Part shown: positions 1 through 9,716 of the stretch, piece by piece
Position numbering within the stretch: position 1 is the stretch's first letter
Layout: each line of letters begins with the position of its first letter
DNA from: Astropecten irregularis
Lineage: Eukaryota > Echinodermata > Asteroidea > Paxillosida > Astropectinidae
DNA length: 64,000 nucleotides
Direction: 5' to 3'
NCBI GenBank assembly: GCA_963971285.1
Contig: OZ020257.1
Location: 13,220,602-13,284,601 of the forward strand
The notes under the pieces: model-generated
Seen by the model: the letters and a program-made list of their open reading frames with translations, nothing else
Told to the model about the DNA's origin: nothing
The model's database searches: none
Program-made: the position numbers and the translations under genes

Positions 1-362
1 GTGAAGGTTCTTTTCGGAAAAAAAGTCTTCAACAGCATTCATGGTTGCCTGTTGTTTAATACTGATATAAATACAGTTCTAATGAGTACGGTATGCTATG
101 CATAAAGAAAATTGTACTCTGCTGGTTGGCTTACTGCATTAGTATTAGCCTACAGGCATGGCATGTAACTTTTCTTCGGATCAGCTGATTTCCTCTTTTT
201 TCACTTCACTCTTTTGCCGTTAAAAAATGAAAAACATTGTACAAAGTAAAATGTCCAACTTACATGCCTGATGCATGGTTTAAAGGTACATGTAATGAGT
301 TATCGATGAGTTTGGTGAAATTGACCCCGCACATACAGTTATGATAATGTGTACATCATTTT

Positions 363-737
363 CTAGTGACATAATGTTATAGGTATTTTCATACTTTGGT
401 TTTTGTCAAAGAAATGCAGATTCATGGGCAAAAATATCAAGGAAGATACAGTAACAGTCATCTGTGAAATTTCCAGTCCCATACGTTGTCCACTTTTTAA
501 GAAAACAGAGAAAAATGCCCATAGTATTTTTTTTTTAATTTCACAATTTTTCCGAAGATAAAAATGTTTTTGGTCATTGGTTTGACTCTTTTCAGGATAC
601 ATACAGCACTTCAGGCAGAAACTATTTAAAGGTATGTTTCTACCATCACCATCTTTACACCCTGTAAGTTATAGGTAAATCTGCGGAGATTTCTGTTTCG
701 GTATGCTACCAAAGTATGATGGCACCTTTATCTAACA
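363..737. mobile_element. TTAA-type MITE, family A copy 1 (diverged ends)
   Basis: The left part matches the family (CATACTTTGGTTTTTGTCAA and CAGATTCATGGGCAAAAATA). The right end reads ACCAAAGTATGAT then CACCTTTA. It lies about 65 bp beyond the QTMAN stop codon and may form part of its 3' UTR. Confidence 0.75.
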
Positions 738-802
738 CCCTGAGTTGGTACTGTTGTCTGGCTGTGAAGCAAAATTTTATATTGCTTCGGACTGTCCATA
801 TC

Positions 803-1000
803 TTACGTGTCCAAGTGGTCAAGTTCGTCATCTTCTCTGAAGGCCGACTGGGTGCTTCCGTTGGCATTCTCCAAGGATGGTGTGGGGCTTGTCAACCTCA
901 CTTTCCTCTCTCTCTTTGTCCGCAGAGTGACTACAGGGGGCGCTAACACGGCCAGGTACTCATTCTTCAACACCTCCCAGCTGAATTGTTCAACATCGAC
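803..1000 (-). CDS. GTDC1: QTMAN exon 8 (C-terminus and stop)
   Basis: The acceptor is GGAATGAAG and the stop is TAA at 803-805. The first part, [19 protein letters not shown], matches the family's final conserved helix with its FSW motif. The last ~40 residues are a basic then acidic tail without recognisable homology. The acceptor lacks a strong pyrimidine tract next to the AG, so the exact boundary is slightly less certain. Confidence 0.85.
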   Translation of the reverse strand, partial: VDVEQFSWEVLKNEYLAVLAPPVVTLRTKRERKVRLTSPTPSLENANGSTQSAFREDDELDHLDT

Positions 1001-4000
1001 CTTCATTCCATGCACACAAAGAATAAGAATCAAACTTAGAAACAGTAGTTCGACCCCTCTGCAGCAAAAGTCTTCTTCTTAAAGGTACAGTACAGGATTC
1101 GTAACATAGCCAATCAAAAATGTTCACAGATTAACTTAGCCTGAACTATAATATTTCTGTCTGAAATGGTGTAGTTATCCAGAAATTGGTCAAACATTGA
1201 CCGAAACAATTTTGATGTTTTATAAGAAAAATTTTGTCGGGTTTTAGCTATTTTCTCGTGACTCAGATGTCCGATTGAGCTCAAATTTTCACAGGTTTAT
1301 TATTTCATGTACACGTTGGATTAGACAAAGTGTGGGTGCTGTTCTGTGACTTTTACCAATCATATATTATAAAAACCCAAGAAGATCCCGATCACCTGCG
1401 AACCTGTACAAAGAGCCCAAAGGAAAAGTCTGATTTTGCCACAAATTTGTTCGATTGCTAGCTCCGATCCGCAATAAAGGTGACCTGCACCACCGGAGTA
1501 GGTGTGACCCGAACCCCCTCCCAAATAATGCACACCACTTGCAGCCCCGAAGATAGGGCCCCGAGTCAGACATAAAGTTTGAACAATTTCCTTTGCAATC
1601 ATTATGCCTTGAGTGAACGTACCTGGAGGGTATGTTTCCTGATGAGATGAGGGTGTCTGCAGAACTCCCTTAGCCTCTTGAGAAGCTGGGCTGGGGTCGA
1701 GTACAAGTAGTCCTCTGTTGATGAATGGTACGTGGAAGAAAGAACAATTACCCCATACACAAGAAATAAACAATACAAGTAATTAACTGCTGCAAACAGC
1801 TCATCAACCAAATGAAATGACCTGAAATATCGAACGCACACGGCCTTTCACTTTCTCGCAGAATCTTTCTCCAAAGGTAAAATGGCAGCTTGAATATGAT
1901 ATTGCAACATGAGAAACAGTATATGGGGGATCACTTAAAGAGGATGCGCCTTTTTTATTGTACGTCCGTCATAAAGTCTTTGAGGAAGTACAATAAAAAA
2001 AAGCCGCATCCTGTTTGAGTGATCCCCCATGTACTGTTTCTCAGGTTGCAACATTGCTGCATTGGTACGGTATTCTGGAGATCGCTGGTTCGAATCCCAC
2101 TCTATTCAATTTTTCTTTGGTAACTTTTCAAAGAAGTACAATAACATAGATCTTACTATTAGAGCAAAACACAAAGCGATCCTCAAGCAAAACCTATCCT
2201 CCAAAAGGTTTTCCTTATCGTCTCTGCAAGTAGAACAACTTACTGGGAAATATCTCTGGATACACAAGGCGGTTTGGGCAAAGGGGGTAGCACCTCAGGT
2301 GAACAGCCTCCAACCTGCAAGCACAAAATATTCAATATCTGAGTTGGGTCTGTCCACACTAATGGGGACTTTTAGTGTGACATTTAGAGGGAACCAGGGA
2401 CATAAGTTGATACATCAAGTAATTTGCCATGTTTTCTCTTTCACTACATCCCATATCCTTGTAAGAACTTTGCCAGCCAAAAAGTTTGATAAATTCCCCA
2501 GTATTGAAGAATATAATATTACAGGGGATCATCTTCAAGATGTTATGTTTGTAACATGGACAGACATTTCATCATAAAGTGTTGGGAATTAGTAATGAAA
2601 TGAATTAATTATCCCAAGTTTTGTTTCTACAGCAGAGCTATCCATTGAGGGATTGCCACTGGCCAATCATAGTCTTTTACCTCTAGGTAGTTTAGCAACT
2701 GGCGGGTCTACACCTTCAAGATTTAATGTTTGTAACATGGACAGACATTTGTCACAAAATGTCTGTCCATGTTACAAACATTGTTCAAGACGTATCCTAA
2801 TTTCTTAAATATCAAATAGGTTGCTTTAATTAATTTTGAGTGATGACAAGTTAACATTGAACAAGTAATTATATGGAACAAGTCTGTATTAATTATAACA
2901 AGAAAAATATTTATATAACACAATAATGTCTGTCCATATTATGAACATAATCGTTCATTTCATCTTCAAGATGACCTTGTAATTTCCGACATATCAAGCG
3001 AATCAGCCAATTTATTTTCAGTACAACCACAAATGACTACAGGAATATTTAGGAAACAAAAATTAGCAAAAAACCTGATCTTAAATCCATCTCCCACATT
3101 ACACCCCAAAAGTTATCTTTTGTACACAAAAGGTACAATTAGTGTGGACAGACCCAGTTAGTATCCAAAAGTTGCATGCTAAAATGAAATGAAACTTAGG
3201 TCAAGTGAAATTATCCTCAGACATGGAAAATTATATACAATTGTATCTATTCAGAAGACTGTGTCAACAATCTTACCTGAAACATCAACCGACAGTACAG
3301 ATTCGCTCACACTGTTACCTTCCATTAACATTTTATAATCAATCTGTTTGTTCATTTGGTTGTTTTTCACCTTTTTACTTGTTTTTGTTTTTACAGTTTC
3401 CCTAAGATTTGCATTGTGAAAATCACTCACAATTTAGCCTTGTGGTTACTGACAGTGATTTTTTTTGGTTTCAATGAACCAATGAAAATCTAATATTTGA
3501 GGATCAAACTTACATAGAAACTCCGAAAAACTCATGTTCTGCAGTTGATACGGCAACATCAGCTACGGAAAGTGCACGATAATAGTCCTCCTTGTCTGGT
3601 AAGTAACCCCAGTTGACGATATGGTCCTGAAGTTTCTCTTTAGCCTCATCAAAAATGTCTGTACGGAAGCAAACATTATCACAGTGGTGCTTAAAGGTAG
3701 TATCATACTTTGGTAGCATACCGAAACAGAAATCTTCACAGATTGACCTATTTTTTTTAAATCATAGGATATAACGATGGTGATGGTAGAAGCATACCGT
3801 TACAATTTTTCTGCCTAAAAATGCTGTTTGCATCCAGAAAAGAGTCAGACCAGTGACCAAAAAACTATTTTTGATCTTTTAAAGATCTTGAGCCCCCCCC
3901 CAAAAAAAAATGCAAATGAAAAAAAAATCTGGAAAATACTCTGGATCTTTTCAGTTATTAAGCGCCAATTACATAAAAAACGTGTTGTGTAGGATATAGG

Positions 4001-6816
4001 TTGCATGCTTTTCTACTCTAATAAGACACAACAGAAGTGAGTGTTAGAAGAAGGGTCTGGCCTCCAAAAGTAAGTGGCTCTTCTAGCCCCTCAAAATATG
4101 TTGGCTCTTCTAGCCCCCCCCCCACCCTTGCCCCCCAAAAGAAAAAATAAATATTGGCTCTAGAACCGCACCTGTGACCAACATGCACATGTGTGTACCG
4201 TACTAACAGTTCAAAGCAATGTCATTGATGATTTTCCGTTGGTGTATACATGTAGTTTGGTTTACCTGGCACCTTGTGAAATTGCTCCCCCAAGACGGAC
4301 AGCCGGAAGTCAAGATCCATATCGTAAAGCTCCATCATAGTTTTGAAGAATAACTCTGGGTTTTTGTCATGTTCCCTGTGTTGGAGAAAAAAAAAATGCC
4401 ACGATGAACATTTCAACCAATTTATAGTCTTGACAACAAAAATTAATGTTCTAACTTTAACCATTATTCCACCTTTTCCCAACTGAAAAAGTGAATAGGA
4501 TAAGTTGTTTTGAGGTTTTTATTTTGATTCTATCAGCCAGGGTCAGGGGCGGATCCAGGATTTTCCAAAAAGGGGGGGGGGGGGGGGGGGGGGGGTAGAA
4601 ATGCGCCAATTCAATAGCGACCGATGCATTTCGGGCTGAACAAAGCTAGCAAATTTTGTCTCCCCCTTCTTATTTCCTCCCTTTTTTTGAGTCTTTCTCC
4701 CTCCCTATAGGCCTATATTGGATTTTTTCACCCCTTTTTTTTTAAGGAAGAAAGGGGGGGGGGAGGCGTGCACCTCCCATGCCCCGCCCCCAGATCCCGC
4801 CCCCTGAGGGTGATTGATGGTAGACCATAGAGTGAGCTAGTGAGGGAGGAAGTGTTTGTTAACCCCACACTGTACATTACCATCTATGTGCCCACAGTAT
4901 ATGAAGGGGCTTCTGGCTCCCAGCGTGGAAGACTGCGCGTCTGTTTTTGGCCGCCAAGTTGCGCCCAGGTGGGCTCTCGACCTGAACGTCTGACTTGCTG
5001 ACCACCTCCTCTTTGCCCCTGTCCTGATTGGTGTTCTCGCCCGGTTTCGTAGCAGGATTTGCTTTCGTCAATGGTGCAACGTTGTCATTCCTTTTGTCGG
5101 TGTCCGAAATCCGCCGGGCATTTCGTCTCACCATATTCTCCTTGCCGACTTTCACCTCGGGACTGTTTGGCGTTTTCGCCTCACCACCACCTCTTGAAGC
5201 TTCCTCTTCGGAGTGTCTTCTAGACGGCTCGTGGTTGGCCGTGTCTTCCCCTGAACTGCCAGAGGTATGATGACTGCTATTTGCAATCTTTTGTTGAGAG
5301 GAGAACGGCAGGCAGCCTCCTACGTCGCGCAAGGTGATGCCGTCTGCATCCGGCAGTCTCAAGGGGAAGTGAAGGACGCGGCATTTCGGCCTGATTGGCC
5401 GGTGAATGCCCTTGGACTTGAAGCCCGATACCGGTATCTGACCCAGGAATGAATCAATGGATGACAAGAAGGACTCCATGTTGTACCTGGAGTTGAATAG
5501 GATCGTGTCTGCAACCAGACTGTGAATAAAAGGACAAACAAATGTTGTCATTAGGACTGAGGTGTCAATAAAAAACTACCCGGGTGTAGAGCTATTCATC
5601 TGGAAGCCAAACGTATGCAGTTTTTACGCAAGTCTACACAACACTACGCTACTGTACGCCATGCCTACGCAATAGTATGCTACCCTACGTCGGTTAAATG
5701 CAATCCTACATGCATGTATGCCAATTGTTTTATGCTGGTAGGTACACAGTGCCTCTGCACAGGGTACGCAACCATATGCCATCACACTACGCACGTCTAC
5801 GTAGGCCTGGAGTAACCCCACCTTGCGACGCGCACAATACGCAACACTATGCAACTCTACATAGGTCCGATGTGAAAGGGGCTTTTAATTAACTGTGGGA
5901 CTGAATCATAAACCACGCATTACCACACAGTGGGGTATTGTCATCTCTAGGATACCACACTTACCACAGAAGAAACCGTGTGTGGTAAACTGAGAATTAT
6001 GATAACTAAAAAGTAAAAACCACATTAGGTCTAACCCTGCTTAAGCCAACCTGTGAAGACAACGTTTGCAGGTTTTTAAGGTAGCGTCCGAACGGAGAAG
6101 AACAGAATGAAGGATGCCACTGATCCTTATAGCGATCCTGTAACCCTGCCTTCCAGGCCTGTCTCATGTCTCAACTCACCAGGAGAGGATCTGGTTGTAG
6201 CCATACTGGAAGTCTCTCTCTTGCTGCTTCTTCACTGGATACACGAGCTGATTCTCGTGGAAGTATATCACCTTCTGGAGGGGAGTCAGGTCGGATCTCA
6301 GAGCTATCAACTCAGCAAGGTTCAACACACTGCTGACAAACAGAATCCTGAATGGAAGAGCAAAAACATGAGCAATTCAAGGCTTGGAATGCCTCGGAAC
6401 GGCTCTTATGCTCGGAAGTTGGGCAGAGCACACTGGTCGAGACGTCAAGAACTTAATACTCTCATCAGTCCTTCTCAGGACCACACACCTTCCAAGAAGA
6501 GTGTTATGCATGGTGCATCCGCAAGCCTTACACAATCTTTAATGTTATTATGGAAGCAAAACTAAGTTAGATGGAGATCTAGGGGAAAGACTGGTTTTTG
6601 ACTGATAACTTACTTGTACTTGTCACGTCTGGGTACAATCTGGGCAAAGTGAAGGGCTGATGTCCTAGCCTTCCAATGCCACTTCTTGGCCGGGAGTGTG
6701 TACTTGACGCAGCGGGGAGCCTCGGCCATCAGCAGGTCGATCAGTTGCTGATGTGACCCACCGTAGAACGGCTCGATGATCAGTGTATGGCAACATTCAT
6801 CATCTTCACTATCCAT
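803..6816 (-). CDS. GTDC1: QTMAN/GTDC1, tRNA-queuosine alpha-mannosyltransferase (8 coding exons)
   Basis: Known role: transfers mannose from GDP-mannose to queuosine at position 34 of tRNA-Asp; a GT4-type retaining glycosyltransferase. Coding exons on the minus strand are 6614-6816, 6180-6347, 4881-5519, 4266-4375, 3514-3658, 2244-2314, 1623-1714 and 803-1000. They sum to 1626 nt (541 aa plus stop) and every junction keeps frame. Visible signatures are [17 protein letters not shown] and [14 protein letters not shown] near the N-terminus, [23 protein letters not shown], and an EX7E motif (E416 to E424, EFFGVSMLE) across the exon 5/6 junction. The human protein is about 458 aa from memory; the extra length is mostly a polar, probably disordered insertion in exon 3. 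Every intron is GT-AG on the minus strand and several contain MITEs. Identity is from remembered homologues, not a search. Confidence 0.93.
1081..1375. mobile_element. Diverged TTAA-type MITE (family C) in the last QTMAN intron
   Basis: The left end is TTAAAGGTACAGTACAGGAT. Internal segments (TCTGAAATGGTGTAGTTATC, TATTTTCTCGTGACTCAGAT) recur in the element at 33088-33449. No intact right end is seen. Confidence 0.55.
1623..1714 (-). CDS. GTDC1: QTMAN exon 7
   Basis: The acceptor is CATCAACAG and the donor GTACGT. It encodes [17 protein letters not shown] and [13 protein letters not shown], matching the C-terminal helical part of the family. It ends in phase 0. Confidence 0.9.
1903..2055. repeat. 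Long inverted repeat (GATCCCCCAT foldback)
   Basis: The arms of ~60 nt (GTTTCTCAT...GGGGGATCACT and its near complement) are separated by ~25 nt. The right arm runs directly into a tRNA-like B-box segment. One arm of the same sequence recurs at 9717-9785. Confidence 0.85.
2056..2110 (+). repeat. Partial tRNA-derived SINE segment
   Basis: TGGTACGGTATTCTGGAGAT and GCTGGTTCGAATCCCAC include a canonical B box but no A box. The full-length relative is at 9938-10013, also next to the GATCCCC-foldback sequence. Confidence 0.65.
2244..2314 (-). CDS. GTDC1: QTMAN exon 6 (71-bp micro-exon, second Glu of EX7E)
   Basis: Found by looking for the missing segment between exons 5 and 7. The acceptor is TGTGCTTGCAG and the donor GTAAGT. 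The frame gives [14 protein letters not shown] then [10 protein letters not shown], the expected continuation of HEFFGVSM. It is phase-compatible on both sides (2 in, 1 out). The residues after LEAV (HLR here) differ from the CG-type residues I remember in vertebrates. Confidence 0.92.
2343..3159. mobile_element. 817-bp inverted-repeat element in QTMAN intron 5
   Basis: Termini are TTGGGTCTGTCCACACTAAT and, inverted, AACTGGGTCTGTCCACACTAA. No transposase is encoded. It contains the strong hairpin at 2725-2782 and further copies of its TGGACAGACATTT word. It lies just outside the splice acceptor of the 71-bp exon 6. Confidence 0.7.
2725..2782. repeat. Perfect 26-bp-arm hairpin, 6-nt loop
   Basis: The arm AATGTTTGTAACATGGACAG continues with ACATTT and is perfectly inverted after the 6-nt spacer GTCACA. 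Single arms recur near 2541-2570 and 2924-2948. Confidence 0.9.
3514..3658 (-). CDS. GTDC1: QTMAN exon 5 (first Glu of EX7E)
   Basis: The acceptor is CCGTACAG and the donor GTAAGT. It encodes [20 protein letters not shown] and [25 protein letters not shown] supplies the first glutamate of the GT4 EX7E motif, and the last Met codon is split with exon 6. A TTAA-flanked MITE ends only 32 bp upstream of the acceptor. Confidence 0.93.
3691..3885. mobile_element. TTAA-type MITE, family A copy 2 (truncated)
   Basis: The intact left end TTAAAGGTAGTATCATACTT and the internal segment through GATCTTTTAAAGATC are present, and the rest is lost. It lies 32 bp from the acceptor of QTMAN exon 5. Confidence 0.85.
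4051..4174. mobile_element. Fragment related to the 45131-45241 hAT-like element
   Basis: It ends in TAGAACCGCACCTG, close to the terminal TAGAACCGCGCCTG of the complete copy at 45131-45241, and has the same GGCTCTTCTAGCCCCC word and homopolymer tract. The left end is not recognisable. Confidence 0.5.
4266..4375 (-). CDS. GTDC1: QTMAN exon 4
   Basis: The acceptor is CCAACACAG and the donor GTAAAC. It encodes [14 protein letters not shown] and [13 protein letters not shown], matching the start of the C-terminal nucleotide-sugar-binding domain of the family. Confidence 0.92.
4544..4806. mobile_element. 263-bp hAT-like MITE (CAGGGGCGGATCCAG termini)
   Basis: The left end CAGGGGCGGATCCAGGA and right end inverted CAGGGGGCGGGATCTGG bound a G-run and a degenerate centre. 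The termini resemble hAT-type ends. I could not see a matching 8-bp duplication. Confidence 0.65.
4881..5519 (-). CDS. GTDC1: QTMAN exon 3 (with expanded low-complexity insert)
   Basis: The acceptor is TTATTCACAG and the donor GTAATG. It opens with [18 protein letters not shown] and [16 protein letters not shown], which align with the vertebrate protein by eye. About 120 residues follow that are rich in Ser, Glu, Arg, Lys and Asn, before the conserved LHILWAHRW block. The insert lies between the two Rossmann halves, where vertebrate sequences are also variable. It is open throughout and likely a disordered linker. Confidence 0.92.
5620..5890. repeat. Degenerate CTACGCAA-word array
   Basis: About ten imperfect copies of TACGCAA or CTACGCNA lie within ~270 bp in intron 2 of QTMAN, ending at GTCCGATGTGAAAGGGGC. 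It looks like a decayed tandem repeat or element interior. Confidence 0.5.
5890..6005. repeat. Dispersed repeat, CCACACTT/ACCACAG family copy 1
   Basis: ACTGAATCATAAACCACGCA through AGGATACCACACTTACCACAG to GTGTGTGGTAAACTG also occurs at 24550-24670 with ~80% match by eye. Confidence 0.65.
6180..6347 (-). CDS. GTDC1: QTMAN exon 2
   Basis: The acceptor is CCATTCAG and the donor GTGAGT. It encodes [24 protein letters not shown] and [13 protein letters not shown], a highly conserved stretch of the family's N-terminal domain. The exon is in phase with exons 1 and 3; the Cys codon after ILS is split across the exon 2/3 junction. Confidence 0.93.
6614..6816 (-). CDS. GTDC1: QTMAN exon 1 (start codon, N-terminal domain)
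   Basis: The ATG reads at 6816. The exon encodes the conserved N-terminal block with FYGGSHQQL and [12 protein letters not shown] and ends at a GTAAGT donor in phase 2. About 15 bp upstream of the ATG the minus strand reads CCCTGCAG, a good acceptor, so the start codon probably lies just inside a second transcript exon and a 5' UTR exon lies further upstream. Confidence 0.93.
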
Positions 6817-7321
6817 CAGGAGGAATTATCTGCAGGGTGAAGGAAAGTCTGGAATTCAGTCAATGTGAACACCTGTCAGGCTGTCAGCCACAGACGATCC
6901 TAACCGTTCATGTTAGGCAGGGTAGGCCTATATTTCGCCAGCACCTGCGCAGCATTCTTCCTGCTAAAGATATTTTGCCGCTCCCTTACTCCGATTGGCC
7001 AATTTGAATCCTCTGGCAAAATAACATGTAGAAGAGAAAGAAGGCCGGCCATGTGGCATGACGGATTAAGAATTGGCCAATCAGAAGAATGACGGTGCCG
7101 GTAACCCACAAAACATACAAAACATTCAATTTTACTGTTGAGAGCAATTTTGACGCCTGCAAAAGTTTCAAATTTGGCCGTGTGCAATTTTGAATTTAAC
7201 ATTCATTTGGGATTTTTTTTTAACCGCGGCACGTAGATACCTTCACTTAAGTAAGGCCAAGGCTAAAAACGTTGGGCACAGCTTCACATGAGATTTGAGT
7301 AGTTGCAATGATTGTAACCCT

Positions 7322-7401
7322 TGGTCTGACATGGGGACGGAAGGCTGAGGTCCCTGTCCCCATTTCAAACAAAACTTGGGTCCCGTCCCCATGTCAGACC
7401 A
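7322..7401. mobile_element. 80-bp foldback with 19-bp perfect arms
   Basis: TGGTCTGACATGGGGACGG is perfectly inverted at 7383-7401, with a second short GGGACC-type symmetry inside. It is a small MITE or hairpin. Confidence 0.8.
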
Positions 7402-7539
7402 GTTACGTTTATCGCTACTTCTACTAGATGCAAAGGTCACTGTGAACATGAAACCTTTCATACGACATCTCAGTTCACCCTGGAGCCAACCCAAGGTTGA
7501 TCCTGTGTCAGTACCACAAAGCATGGTAGGCCTACCTCA

Positions 7540-7687
7540 TTGATCGGGGTTACCTCAGTTTCATACACTCAGGGTAGCTGGTACCCAGCTTCCACAGTAA
7601 ACTAACTCACCTAAATGACTCTTCATCTATTGGGTCTGGGTACCAGCTAACCTGAGTGTACTAAACTGAGGTAACCCCCATTGATCA
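7540..7687. mobile_element. 148-bp foldback MITE
   Basis: The arms of ~48 nt (TTGATCGGGGTTACCTCAGT, ACACTCAGGGTAGCTGGTAC, then CCAG) are inverted with few mismatches at 7636-7687, leaving a ~45-nt loop. Confidence 0.82.
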
Positions 7688-8169
7688 TACTTATACTCAT
7701 CAGGATAAATCTGTGCTGAAACATCCTAATTTACAAACAAAAGTGAAAGTTGAAACGTTATAACCTACATGTAATTATACTCGTGTGTTACATCAGCTAC
7801 ACAGTACAGGCCTGTTCCTTAACTTCCTTACAGTGTCAGTGTGAAGAACTGTCAAAATTGGAGCCGTTGTGGACCAATCAAATAGACGGGGATACACTAC
7901 AGTATTTCCAGTGATTTGTAGAAGCACAATCGGTAGTTTCAATGGAACTTATTGGAAGAACTACCAACAAAAGTTCCATCGTGATTAACACGTGAATTGA
8001 CATCAGGAAATACCTCCACATCATCAATGGCAAAAGAAACAGACGACTTTCGTTTCCTTGTCAGAAATCATAACAAATTTCATTTTTCCACGAAAAGGAT
8101 AACTTCGATTAACACTTGGTAGACTTGATGAGTCAATTCCGAACGTTTTGAGTGATTAGTAGATTACCT

Positions 8170-8607
8170 GTTGTCTATTCCGGTTTCCAACCCAACAGAA
8201 CTCAGGTAGTAGACGTGTGTGCGGATTTCCCTTCCATGTGCTTGCTTTTTTCTTTCTGTCCAGTTGTTTTGAAGTAGGGCGCCCTCTGCAGTCGGACTCG
8301 TCAAGTCACATGACTTTTGTACGTCGGCTATTTCTAGTTCTACATCCGTACTGTGTCCTGAAAACCTGAGGAATTGATGTGAATTATGATTACATATTTC
8401 ATGGATCGATCGGATCGGGCAGCGAATGTCACACTGTTGGAATATTAAAAATCAGACTATTGGCTTAGCAAGTGGACTGCTTTAGTCTGTGGACGCGTAC
8501 TTGGCGTAGATTTTGAGCCATTTAAACTTGAAGTTGGACCCTCGATTAGAATTTAGAGCCCCGTCATTATCCACACACGTACCCCGGACAGGTGGACATG
8601 TGCGATC
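8170..8607. promoter_or_regulatory. Probable shared QTMAN/SNX27 promoter and 5' UTRs
   Basis: The two genes face away from each other with 1.8 kb between start codons. The SNX27-proximal ~430 bp is the only part without obvious inverted-repeat elements. On the minus strand, ACAACAG followed by GTAATC near 8169 could be the donor of a QTMAN 5' UTR exon spliced to the acceptor just upstream of the QTMAN ATG. No TATA box is evident. The transcription starts are inferred. Confidence 0.45.
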
Positions 8608-8651
8608 ATGGCGGACGATGCAGACGGAAGTTCCACTGCTTCAGCCACTGA
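8598..8651 (+). promoter_or_regulatory. Out-of-frame upstream ATG overlapping the SNX27 start
   Basis: An ATG 10 nt upstream of the SNX27 start opens a 17-codon frame (MCDHGGRC...) that ends at TGA inside SNX27 codon ~14. If it is within the mRNA leader it could lower initiation at the main ATG or simply be leaky-scanned. Confidence 0.4.
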
Positions 8652-8882
8652 GGCCGATCAGCGGTCTCCTACCGCCGAGAAAACCAACCGACCCCGGGTG
8701 GTGACCATCGTCAAGAGCGACACCGGGTTCGGGTTCAATGTGAGGGGGCAGGTCAGCGAGGGGGGCCAGCTGAAGAGCATCAACGGGGAGTTGTATGCTC
8801 CCCTGCAACACGTTAGCGCCGTGCTGGAGGGAGGGGCAGCCGAAAAAGCAGGGATCAGTAAAGGAGATCGTATATTGGAAGT
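8608..8882 (+). CDS. SNX27: SNX27 coding exon 1 (N-terminus and most of PDZ domain)
   Basis: Known role: sorting nexin 27 is an endosomal adaptor (PDZ-PX-FERM) that binds PDZ ligands of membrane cargo and retromer for recycling to the plasma membrane. The exon encodes a Ser/Thr-rich leader (~30 residues), then [19 protein letters not shown] and [20 protein letters not shown] up to [16 protein letters not shown] is the PDZ carboxylate-binding loop; [14 protein letters not shown] is the SNX27-specific insertion. The exon ends in phase 2 at GTGAGT. The ATG at 8608 has a good context (purine -3 is absent but G is at +4) and agrees with the family start. The rest of PDZ, PX and FERM is outside the window. 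Confidence 0.93.
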
Positions 8883-9207
8883 GTGAGTATCAAACACCAG
8901 GCCTACTTAATTTCTTTTTTTCTTAGTACCTGTACTTATCAGTTGTTGTACTTTGTACTTAGTAGTACAGTAGTCAGTACTACATAAACTTCAGTTCTAA
9001 TACCGAAGTAGTGGAAGGAATCGACCAAATATAAACTGAAGTAGGGCCTAGGCCTACACTCAGCCTCAGGTTTGCTGGTAGGCCTACCCAATCTAATTTT
9101 GGGTAGGCCTGTTGGCTGTTGAGCGTAATCTTTCAACCAGCGCAATCCTTGACCATTTGTCTGGAGTGATTTGTTTTTAAAGAACATCTGGGCTCAGTCG
9201 CAGATAC

Positions 9208-9306
9208 CGTACCCTGCCACTCACCTCTCCCTCATTGAAGCTGTGTACATTGTCGTTCTTGACCGCTCATATGTTTGTGTACAGGGCATTTGAGTGGCGG
9301 GGTATT
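9208..9306. repeat. Short inverted repeat
   Basis: TACCCTGCCACTCA and TGAGTGGCGGGGTA bound ~100 bp. It is weak and imperfect. Confidence 0.4.
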
Positions 9307-9659
9307 CTGCAAATTAGTCTGCCATGAGGCTGTGTCCAACGTTGTTAACCTAGGCCTTAGAACTGAAGTGGTAAAAAACAATCCCAAATGAATATTAAAT
9401 TCAAAATTTAATAAAACTTGTGTAAGCGTCAAAACTGCGCTCAACAGGCCTACATGTATTTCAATCTACGGTTTTAAGGACTCAAGAACATTTGCTGTAA
9501 GTCAAATATATCATTTTTGCAGAAGTAGAAGCTATAGGCCTAGTTGTTTTTATTTCCTTATTGTACCCTTCAACAGTTCAACTCACAATCACTTAATGAC
9601 TCTGTGAATGGTGATCGTAATAAGCCCAACTCTACCAGCAACATTATTGACATTTTATA

Positions 9660-9715
9660 ATCATAAAAACCCACAAAGGAAACAGTTTCCCTTGTGGTTA
9701 TTTGATGATTATATT
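9660..9715. repeat. Hairpin with ~27-nt arms
   Basis: ATAATCATAAAAACCCACAA then AGGAAAC is followed almost at once by its near complement. It lies next to a single arm of the 1903-2055 foldback. Confidence 0.75.
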
Positions 9716-9716
9716 T

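Larger units (their letters stand above)
6817..8169. other. QTMAN 5' side: putative 5' UTR intron with two foldback elements
   Basis: No coding exon is recognised here. It contains two inverted-repeat elements (7322-7401 and 7540-7687, listed separately) and otherwise unique AT-rich DNA. If the donor near 8169 and the acceptor near 6830 are real, this is the first QTMAN intron. Confidence 0.4.

Noticed and set aside
2029-2577. Plus-strand 182-aa frame
   Set aside because: It overlaps QTMAN exon 6 on the opposite strand, a SINE fragment and the 817-bp element; no protein motif.
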